A stretch of 64,000 bases of DNA, taken from NCBI GenBank assembly GCA_028015205.1, contig CM051516.1, positions 53,944,230 to 54,008,229 on the forward strand, in the 5' to 3' direction. The position numbers and the translations under genes were made by a program. This document shows positions 12,029 through 21,700 of this stretch, piece after piece. The stretch is from Mytilisepta virgata (Eukaryota > Mollusca > Bivalvia > Mytilida > Mytilidae). A model generated the notes under the pieces. It did not search any database. It was not told where the DNA came from and saw only the letters and a list, made by a program, of their open reading frames with translations. How positions within the stretch are numbered: position 1 is the first letter of the stretch; every line of letters starts with the position of its first letter.

Positions 12029-12714
12029 TGAAATGGGATAGTCCAAACAGGTGTATATAAACCGCCGTTCGTGTTTTAGGGACTGCTGTACTGTCCATCA
12101 TTGTCGATCAATCAAGAAGATTAGAAGTCCAACGTGAGAATACTAAAGCATTAAGAATAGCGGTTAGTGACAAGGTTGAATATAGGAGAGGTGCACTGGT
12201 AGCATTGGATTTAGTGCACGGGCGACAACGTGACGCACTGTATTGTGCCGAGGTTGTAAGGTGCACAGGCTACGTAGCAGAAGTATACAGATAGGCACAA
12301 GTTTCTCATCTGTAGTGCCGAGACAAGCGGCTTAGATAGGTGATATTGACTTGGTGCAGAGACTTCTGTGCAGTGCACAGGTTAATGCGCATTGGAGAAG
12401 TTTTGCAAGATACCTGGTAATAAGCGCATTGGTCAACCGCAAATTATTGGAATGCACTGGTTAAGAAGTGTGCAGGGCACTGCTACATCTATTAAATATT
12501 AGGCTGTGCGTCTTGACGTTCGAAGAATCTGTAACTCTTGGATCGCTTAGGTGCAAGAGGGACAGCAGTGTGTGTATTTCAAGGCGCACATGTATTCTTA
12601 ATCCTAGTACAAGACCGAACTTTGAGAATTAACTCTAATACGTTCCCACAGATGCATTCCCGCTGTGTGACGTGCAGGACCAACCAGTCCACGCTACCCC
12701 CTAGCACGTTACAA
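12029..12714 (+). repeat. 3' LTR
   Basis: A direct repeat of the 5' LTR without the nested insertion, beginning TGAAATGGGATAGTCC with the same GTATATAAA box, and ending just before the TATCAA flank. It also keeps a segment (near 12170-12260) missing from the 5' copy. Confidence 0.7.
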
Positions 12715-12720
12715 TATCAA

Positions 12721-14203
12721 GTTGTGTGGAAATAAAGTGAAAAAAGTGAAGTGATTTGAAAAGTTGTCAATTCAATATTTATATCCTACCAAGTTAATTC
12801 AATTATGTCTTTAAACTGTCAATGTATGGCTTCATAAAATTTTTGTTTTATTAAATATCTTATTATCATATAGCACATTAAGAGTTGTAATTAAAACATA
12901 ATGAAAACACTAAAATGATAATTAATCATAATAACTGAAGCCAGTTCACTACTCAGTATAGTTCAAAGCTATGATTGTGTGATTAAATTATATTAATTTA
13001 TATATAATTATATAACAATGTATTCATGCAATTTTGTTCTATATTGAATTTTTTATTTTATAACATATGCTGTATTCTTTTAAAGCATTTAATCATTTTA
13101 TCACCCTATTGCAATATACAATTCATAGCTTAATAAAATTGTTTATTTTACAATATACCCTGGCTAATTAACTACATGTAAACTATAACGTCAGGTAAAA
13201 CAAGATGTCGTCACATTCTTGCAGGCTTCAAATACGACAATATGTTTGAGGTTAAAAATGAAACGAGGTTTTTAGGTCACAAGAAAGTGTACGGACGGAC
13301 GGACAGACGGACGGAGGCGATAACAATATCCACGAACTTCTTCGAGGTGCGGGGATAACTAGTCATCTTCTTTAGTTCAACACACATAACCAACATACAA
13401 GTTCTACATTTCATGCTTCAGTGACTCCATAAAATTTTAGTGTTTCGGCTCTTTATGTCAGGAACAGAATTTAGTACGATGGATTCATTATTTTCAATGG
13501 GGTAAATGTTAATGTAAGCACGACATATTATGAAACTTTAAACTTCATCCAGTATGTTTTCCCGGAACCCGTAGTTCCAACTTACATTATTGGATGTTGT
13601 AGCACTACATGTAATGGCAGCTGTGGTGATTGCAGCGGCGGCGCCGCCACCACACGTAGTGCTACAACACTAAAGATGTCTGTAAAATATTCGTCGAAGG
13701 AATCCATCACAGAAACCTAAATAGATCCAGATTATGAAATAAGGTCTTATGACGTAATAAATTAATCAGGTAATTAATGCTGATTAATTAGGATCACAAT
13801 TGATGATTAAGTAATACATTGTATTATAATTGAAAATCAATTAAAATGTGACTCATAGGGTTAACCTCACATTTAAATGAAAGTTTTCAAGAATCAGCTA
13901 AAACATAAATTCAAAATAAAATTAAATTGCAGAGACTGTGAATTTCATCAGCAAATATCATTTTTACTATAAAAAGTAAACCATGATATATAAGAGGTCA
14001 ACAGTTTAAGAATTTGTTTTTTTTTAAGTTACACTTTCGGTGAATAATTACCTTAATACATCCTGTTGGAAAGATGCGTGGTTCCGTCTTCAGGTGAATC
14101 CTCCTTCCTCGGCGCTGTCCACTGCAACCTCCGGAGGTGCGCCGACTGGGGTGATCAAGTCCCAGCCCGAAACCACATGGCTGTCCATCCCTGCCTCTAC
14201 ACT
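12721..14203. other. Non-coding region with an ACGGACGG tract and a palindromic hairpin
   Basis: Mostly AT-rich. A GTACGGACGGACGGACAGAC tract near 13290, followed by a GC-rich end, looks like the 3' remnant of a tandem-core repeat element. At 13596-13668 a perfect 13-bp stem (GTTGTAGCACTAC / GTAGTGCTACAAC) encloses a loop that itself contains the 12-bp palindrome GGCGGCGCCGCC (13637-13648). No gene was recognised. Confidence 0.5.
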
Positions 14204-14953
14204 TTACTGCTTCCACTGCTCAGACCCTTTCCTCCACAACCACATTGAATATGTCTCTGCCTCTTTGCACAAGGTACCAATCAGCTTACTTCTTTCCCCT
14301 CCAACAATACCAAGTGCTCTTAATGCCCTCCACATTGACTGTCCAACAAACCCTCTGCTTCCCACTTCCACTGGAAATAATCAAACCCTCCATCCATTGT
14401 CTCTACATTCTGCAAGTAGATCTTGATACTTCAATCTCTTTCTTTCGTTGACATTTTCTATTCGTTCTTCCCATGGCACAGTTAGTTCCAGCAGGATTGC
14501 CTGTTTTGTTGAGGCTGACCAAATGACGATGTCAGGTCTCTGGTTTGTTACTGCAATCTGTGGCGGGAATTGTAACTTCTGCTTCAGATCCACCAACATT
14601 TGCCAATCAGTTACTGTTCCCAGTAAACCACTTCCTTCCACACTCTTCTTCTGTCCTTTCTCTCCTTCCTTAACAAAATTGACAAAGGTAAGGCCTTCCT
14701 TGTTCTTTATTGGCTTCCTGATGTTTCTCTCTAGGGTGTCTGCTAGTGTCCCTAATACCTTGTAGTGTCGCCATGTGTACCTCCCGTCTTTCAAAGCACT
14801 CGAGCATGAAGATAGTATATGCTCCAAGTTTGCTGGCTTACAGCAAAGAACACACTTTGGGTCATCTATCACTCCCCATGTTGCTAGATTTGTTGGGCTT
14901 GGCAATACATCATATACTGACTTCAGCTTGAATTGCAACCTATGTGGCTCCAT
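14204..14953 (-). pseudogene. Retroelement C-terminal fragment: zinc-finger-like CxxC...H...C and restriction-like endonuclease
   Basis: Read on the minus strand, an open frame of 190 codons starts MEPHRLQFKLKSVYDVLP. It has a CVLCC...LEHILSSC metal-binding-like cluster near residues 34-49, then RPDIVIWSAS and AILLELTVPWE near residues 138-160. The D...E-L-T spacing resembles the PD-(D/E)xK-type endonuclease that ends R2-like non-LTR retrotransposons. A TGA at 14381-14383 interrupts it, after which the same frame continues for about 58 codons with plausible family sequence (WRALRALGIVGG, TYSMWLWRKG) to a TAA at 14204. Upstream of the Met the frame soon meets a stop, and no reverse transcriptase palm is adjacent. 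This is a broken fragment. The R2-like assignment is by motif only. Confidence 0.6.
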
Positions 14954-15168
14954 CTTCCAGATGTCATTCTATCCTAACTTCAGCTGTCTTGCTCCTTCCC
15001 AGTTTAACCAGCTTCCTTGTTTCTTCATACTCACTGCCTTTACATTCTACTTTCTAAGCACTTATTTCGCAAAAATTTCCCTTTCTCGTAAAAATTTGAG
15101 TGACTTTGTATGTTATTTTTTGATGAAGAAAATTAAGTTGTGTCAAATTAATACAGAAGATGGTTTTT

Positions 15169-15751
15169 AGTTCGCCTCAACGAAGTTGAGAGCGACTAAT
15201 GGAGTGCCCACGGTGTCATCGTCCGCGTCTACAGCCAGTTCTCAGTTACTAGTTATATTTGTGTGCAGGTGCACGTTGAAGAGACTGATCATGTGACTTA
15301 AGATGAAGGTCACATGACCCATACTACACTGTTGACTGGCTTTTAAGTTTTATGTCAAAAATCAGTTTTAACATACAAAGTGACCTACAATCATATTACT
15401 TAGTGTCATGGTGCATATCGGGGAGTAAAACAGCCTTCCACCAAACTTAGGTCACTCTGACCTAATTAGCGTGGTTCACTGACTTAGGTTAAGTTTTACG
15501 TCCGAGTTCAGTTCTCCGATACATGTGCCAAGCGGCCTGCGATCATAGTACTTGTTGTTAAGGTGCATCCCAGGGAGTAACACAGCCTCCCATCAAAATA
15601 AGGTCACTTTAACCTACTTATCACGACTTCGGTTAAGTTTTATGTGCGAGTTCAGTTCCAAGCGACCTACAATCATACTACTTGCTGTAAGGGTGCATGT
15701 CGGGAAGTAACACAGCCACACACCAAAAATAGTGGGGGAACGAGGCGAACT
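15169..15751. mobile_element. 583-bp element with 10-bp terminal inverted repeats and internal near-repeats
   Basis: AGTTCGCCTC at 15169-15178 is matched by GAGGCGAACT at 15742-15751. Inside are three diverged units of about 125 bp sharing TAAGTTTTA, GAGTTCAGTTC, GCGACCTACAATCATA-like and GGGAGTAACACAGCC-like segments. There is no coding capacity. The target duplication is unclear because the flanks are T-rich. Confidence 0.6.
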
Positions 15752-16279
15752 TTGTAATCTTAGATTTCTGGTTACATCACCAAACAGACCCTGAGGGCAT
15801 TTTCTGCCTTCGTGAAAATTGATGTTCACTCAATTTTAAGTTGACTGCCAATTATTTATACTGTAGTTGGTCATACAACAACATCTTAGGGCTTATTTAA
15901 AAGATTAAATTCCACTCTTTTATGATAAATTGACAGATTTCTCCAAAAGATGAAAACTGTTCTCTTTCTACTACTTAATACTGACGAATATTTAACTATA
16001 AATGAATGTCTAAAATATGTAATATTTAACTAGGCTAGTAATGGCTGGTCATTTAACTGATAAAAGATATATGTTGTATTCTGACAGTGTGTGTGTGGAA
16101 TATTAAACCTAACACATAACAAATATGAATGCCCTACGTGGACATAAAGGAAAGTTAAAATCACCACTTAACAGGTATCTTTAGCAGGATGCCAGGAAAA
16201 GAATTTTGATTACCCCAACAAGATTTTTCTTACATTATCTCATCTAGTACCAATAATTTTAAATTATATGAATTTCAGT
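15752..16279. other. Non-coding spacer
   Basis: AT-rich, with no recognised gene or repeat boundary. Confidence 0.4.
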
Positions 16280-16285
16280 AATATC

Positions 16286-16670
16286 CGTTGTTTTATTTAT
16301 TCAATTTCGAGATATCTTATGTAGTTAAATAAGATATCTTATTAAAATGTTTATAAAGATATCTTATTAAAATGTTTATAGTTAATAATAGAGATAACTT
16401 ATTTACTTAATAAGATATCTTATAAACTAAATGAGATATCTTATTAACTAGTAGAGATATCTTGTAAACTTATAGAGATATCTAATTAACTAATAGAGAT
16501 ATCTTATTAACTTATAGAGATATCTTATTTACTTTCAAATTAAATAAGATATCTTATAAAAATTAAAGATATCTTATAAAAATTAAAGATATCTTAATAC
16601 TTAATAAGATATCTTGTTAAATAAATAAGATATCTTGGAATTTGAATAAATATAAAAACGGCGTGCCATA
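16286..16670 (-). mobile_element. Short palindrome-array element A (GATATC every 20-21 bp)
   Basis: About 16 GATATC-centred palindromes (AAGATATCTT or AGAGATATCTT) run from 16311 to 16634, mostly 20 or 21 bp apart (for example 16414, 16435, 16456, 16477, 16498, 16519). The right end, read on the minus strand, is TATGGCACGCCGTTTTTATA followed by TTTATTCAA. The left end is an abbreviated version of the other terminus, CGTTGTTTTATTTATTCAA. AATATC flanks both sides (16280-16285 and 16671-16676), fitting a 6-bp target duplication. The element is the inverted relative of the one at 50956-52511. It has no coding capacity. Confidence 0.8.
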
Positions 16671-16676
16671 AATATC

Positions 16677-18180
16677 TCGCCCAAAAAAATCTGATATCAT
16701 AAAGTATAAATATAAAATGTGGTTTGGACTAAGTGGAAAATTGCCCATTTTGATGTCAGCTCTGTTAAACAAAGTCTCATATTAGTCTATCATTGTTATA
16801 TCTATTTTATCAAAATATGACATCAGCTGAAAACATAAAACCTAACAAAGTTTCAAAGTGATCAGGGGTTTCATCACAAAATGCCTATTTTCACTTCTCA
16901 AATTTGGGAAAATTGAGAATTTCTGACAAAATAGATTTTCGTTTCCATGGCAACAGAAAAATTTTAATAATGAAAATTTGTTTATTTTTAGCATAACCCG
17001 ATGATGTTTTGTTTATGTAAAGATTTTAAAGAAAATCTGAGAGTATGCATTTTCCAATTATTCTGGTCCTTACAGAGAATTGTACTTAAAAATTTGCGAA
17101 TATGGTTCGATGATATAGTTTCTGTTTGATATACATGTATGTATATTATCACATTAAGGTTGAAATAATTATAGTTGAAAAATATTTTCCCAATAAATAT
17201 TTGCTACGAAAGAGATTGAAAATTAGTTCAGAGTGGATTTTGCAGCAACGCATTAAGTATTAATATTACATCAAATAAAATTCCTGGATTTTTAAAGTAA
17301 AACAAATGTTGTTATACAGGAGAGAGATAAGCAGACGTGGATATTCGATGGCATATGCAGCAAGTTATTGCTTTCAAGAGATGATGGGTGCAAGCTTTCG
17401 GGGACTGACATTGCACCAGCATAGCGGCAGTATCGCCTCTGTCGTTAACTTTTATTACGATCATGACCACAACTAATTATAGACAGGAGGAAAAAAGTCA
17501 TCATGCAAATAACTAAAAGAAAAAAAAAAAAAAAAAAAAAAAAAAAAACAGCAGCAATCTGGTTGAAATGAGAATAAACGATTTTTACGACACGGATATC
17601 AGCAAAGGGAAAAAAAAACGAAACATTCAAAGCTGTAACGAAAGGTTCGTCGGATTATGATCAAAGTGTTGTCTGAGTAAGGAAGTAAATCAACGCTCTA
17701 TTACTAAGTTTCTCTCTGTGACCATTGGAACTAACACTCAAAGCAAATTGCCAAAAATCCTCATCTTCGTGATCTTGGTGTAGTAAATGTCCCATAACTA
17801 AACATAATTTCTTTTTTGCATTCAAAGTAGAAAAATAGACCCATTTCTCGCTAATGTGTGTTTCTGATAACACTGTTATTCGTATTTCCAACTAATGTGT
17901 GTTTCTGATAACACCATTTTTCATATTTCCAACTAATGTGTTTTTCTGATAACATCATTATTTAAATTTACAGGAGAGTGTTACTGAAAAGAAGGGTGAC
18001 AGAATTCGATGGCAAAGGACACTATTTCATAATAAAATATTGTCATTGGGCAAAATTTCATATGAGATATTGTAAAGCTATAGGACACTATTCCATGGGG
18101 GAAAATAGAAAATGATTTTAAAAGTACAATATTTTATAGCCCCTTGATTGGTATGTACGAATGTACCACCGGAATAATGG
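16677..18180. other. Gene-free region upstream of GMC gene 1
   Basis: It contains a 28-A run near 17521, a three-copy 41-bp repeat (listed separately) and otherwise AT-rich sequence with only short open frames. Confidence 0.45.
17851..17973. repeat. Three-copy 41-bp tandem repeat
   Basis: CTAATGTGTGTTTCTGATAA starts at 17851 and 17892. A third, slightly diverged copy starts at 17933. The spacing is exactly 41 bp. Confidence 0.85.
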
Positions 18181-18185
18181 TTTCA

Positions 18186-18219
18186 TATAAATATACACGT
18201 GTAACACTGATGGTTACAC
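18186..18219 (+). promoter_or_regulatory. Possible core promoter of GMC gene 1
   Basis: TATAAATATA lies at 18186-18195. It is followed at once by the inverted repeat GTGTAAC...GTTACAC (18199-18205 and 18213-18219). An acceptor-like TTCGTCTTGCAG ends at 18709, five bases before the start codon, so a short non-coding first exon and a 5'-UTR intron are plausible. No transcript evidence is available. Confidence 0.35.
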
Positions 18220-18713
18220 TTCAGTTACTGACTAACAAGTACACTCAAGTATTTTTGAATGACTTACCTTTTATCACCTAGGATTTTAAATCATGTAAAC
18301 TGTGATTTTGTCATACTTGAGTTGGAATGGGTTTGCATAAAGGTAAATATTCAATACATTGATAACTTTATATAAGATGTTTATACCCGCCGCCACAATC
18401 AAATTTACATATAAAACTTTTGATAATTCATTTTAAGATCTTCACTGAAACTTCTGAGCCAAGGAAAAAAGCAACTGACCGTCGGACTTCATGTTTAATT
18501 GGTATAATTAATTTGTGTGGACCAGAAAATTCTTTACTATACGTACGTTGCCTTCTGCGTCAAGTTTTGTATACGAACCACCCAACAGTTGTCTTAAATG
18601 TTCGTTTATTTACAATAACTTGCGAACAGTTTGAGCATATTGTTTATTATTGTTGCATAATATTATATATCTGAGAGAACTTTTCCACTGAATTTTCTTC
18701 GTCTTGCAGAATA

Positions 18714-21700
18714 ATGGGATTCCAGGTGTTTGCAGCAGTAACACTTTGTTTATTAAGTGCCATTCTGTTCCGGTACTATAATGGTTTGTTGGCTAAAGAT
18801 ACTGTATTTGCCTACTCAAATCTTAATGAAACGTATGATTACATTATAGGTAAATATATTTTGTCTATTGTGTTCAGCATATTTAATATCATACTTTCAA
18901 TATTTATAGATTAATACATGACCTTTTTCATATTGCCCTTTTTATCAGCCCGAAACCTTGATATCGGCCCCGAGGGACGATATCAGTCGAGGGCTGATTA
19001 CAAGAGCAATTTGAAAAAGGCCATGTATTAATCTATTTATCATATATTTTGACACTAACAAGAAATAATTTTACTGCTGAATTATATTTTCTTGTCGTTT
19101 GACCAGCGCCTTGCTGTTCCTACATGATCCGTCGATTATTTACGGTTGGGCGGAAGTGACGTCGGTGATGCTCACGAGAGGGCAGATAACATTATTGCCC
19201 CGGGGCCAGATAACATTCTGCAAATTACGCTTTTATTACACATGCAAAATCAGCGTTATTTCAATAAAATATGTGATAAGCTGTTTTACAGTTCAACATG
19301 AAAGGACAGATAATGTACAATCTGGCTTTTTTATTATTATACAATTTATGATGAAACAACGTATTGGTAAATTGGTATTTATAGTTTTTGTAGGTTTCAG
19401 TATCTTGGCCTTAAGTTCCATTAAGGCGGAGGAGGCAGTTGTCTCCTTCAACTTTTGAGCAAAAGAAACCAAATACTTGATTTTACTAAAGATAATTCTT
19501 AAAAATGAACTTGACTATTGTCAATTCAAAGGACACCGATGTCATGGTTGCTTTGTCCCATGAAAGAAACTTTAACAACAATTAATATATTTCTATATTT
19601 TGATTATTTTTAAAACAGCAACCGAATTTAACATGTCGTGATAAGAGAAGTTGGCAGAGGTAGCACTTTTATTTTTTAAAAGTTGGCATAGTGGTAAAAA
19701 AGATCATGCTATGAAAAGTATTGTAGGTACAATGTATTAAGATACAATTTGTTTGATACATTTAAAGTACGGTAGTGTTCATGATAGCAGAAACAGTTGT
19801 GTTGATTCGGTACAATAAAACAATTATATACGAGTACTTGCTCATCACGTTATATCCGTAAAATGAACAAAATAGACAAATAGTACCAGTCCGAAAACAA
19901 CTAAATCATATTCAAATTTGGTTGTGCAAAACCATTTATTTTATTTCTGAATAGAATCCTTCCCGGGAAATATGATTATTGAGAAATATTGTTATTATTA
20001 ACTTACCAACTACAATACAAGAAATCCAGTCAGTTTTGGTTTTATGAATAACCAATCATTATTAGGCTTTTTGTGGCCTAGATGAACGAGCCTAGGCGCC
20101 ATTCGACCCCCTTGATTTACTGTCTTCAGGACAAAGGGCAATTTATGGCCATGAGCAGTTTCGATCTACTATTTTCGTAATATTTGACCTCATGAAAACA
20201 CCCAATAGGTCAATAGTAAGACAAAAACCCACACCTTACAACGAGATCAAGTCGATGGCTTCCATGAGTTCTAATTTATATTGTTTTTTATTTGCATTTA
20301 AGTTGGAGCCGGTTCATCGGGTGCAATTATAGCCAGCAGGCTGACAGAAGATTCAGGTGTTTCTGTGTTACTTATAGAGGCCGGTGGTTTGGATACCTCA
20401 AATCCCGCTATATCAGTACCTGGATTAACTGGAGCAGTTATAAACTCGGAGAATGATTGGAGGTTCTATACTGTACCACAGAAATATTCACAATACACCA
20501 GAATAGAACAGGTTCTAATTTTTTGTTTAAAATGAAGTAAAGGCATAGAGATTTTTTAGTTACTTATAATTTGGAGAAATGCACAAATGGTACATTAGAT
20601 TTGTATATTTACTTCATGGTCGAGATTTATATATCTGACATGTATATGTACTAAACGATGATGTACCGCTTATAATGGTACCTGGTGAGCAACCAAATAA
20701 ATGTAGAAATAAAAAATACATAACAGAAAACAAAGTTAAATCAGTAGGACATAAAAATAAAAATAAATAAAAAAAGGAAACAAAAAATAAACTGAGAATG
20801 TAAGTGAACTATAATACAAAGGACAACACTGAAACACTAAAGTCGGAGTTCGTGCACTGAAAAAGAACATATAAGCTTCATTAGAGAGTTCTCTCAATGG
20901 GTCAACAGTATAAAAAAGTTGTTATATTTTAAGAGAGGTTCCTGGCCAGCTGGTAGGGTTTTGGGAGGAACCAGTAGTTTAAATTTTATGGTGTATATAC
21001 GTGGTAGTAGACATGACTACGACAATTGGGCGAAGGAAGGATGCAGTGGGTGGAGTTATAAAGATGTTCTCCCTTATTTCCTAAAATTAGAAGATATTCA
21101 AATCCCTTCTTTGTACAATTCTGGTTTGTATTCTTAAAGTATTCTTTGATATTTTTCGACATCTCGAACGCAGACGACGAAATCGGAACTTTAACTTTTT
21201 TAGACGTAGACGTACACGTACACGTAGTCTAAAAATTAAAATAAAAAACATCAGGTTTGCCATTTGTGTATTTCTACATACACATACTCGTACACGATGC
21301 ATGGCAGAATCTCAAATTAAATCCAAAAGTTTTTGTTCATGTACATGTATACAAGTATTCGTACACGATCACGATCTCCCTATTATTTTAATCTAGCTGT
21401 ACGTGTAAAATACATTTTTTTTCTTTCTGTGAAATTATCCTGAAAAATGCACTGGACAAACATTGCAGGATAAAGAGGTCTTATTCATCTGTATGCTTTT
21501 CCTGTGATTGAAAAATGGGTGATGAAAACAAATGAAAGAAAATTTTCTAGATTTGTACAATTGACTTAATAATATGATATCGAATAATAATCTAGTTTAT
21601 AGCGCTCATGATGGGTAGGCATGTCCCTGTCTTTCTGATATACACACTTTAAAGACTCTTTCAAAATTATTCAGGATTATGTTCCTAAATATGGAATGTA

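Larger units (their letters stand above)
10284..12714 (+). mobile_element. Non-autonomous LTR retrotransposon (short internal region, two LTRs)
   Basis: Two direct copies of one sequence (10284-11636 and 12029-12714) flank only about 390 bp of internal sequence. The outer borders are followed or preceded by TATCAA (10278-10283 and 12715-12720), a plausible 6-bp target duplication. Right after the first copy comes TGGCGGTAGCGGC at 11639, in the position and with the TGG start expected of a tRNA primer-binding site. No reverse transcriptase or integrase is present, so this is a deletion derivative or a TRIM/LARD-type element that would need enzymes supplied in trans. Confidence 0.75.

Noticed and set aside
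16286..16670. CRISPR-like array because of regular palindromic units
   Set aside because: The spacers are themselves low-complexity AT sequence and not unique, the genome is eukaryotic, and the block has transposon-like ends and flanking duplications.
19099..19458. A 119-codon plus-strand open frame with a hydrophobic C-terminal segment in intron 1 of GMC gene 1
   Set aside because: It lies in repeat-like intronic sequence beside a foldback. There is no recognisable family and no splice or promoter support.
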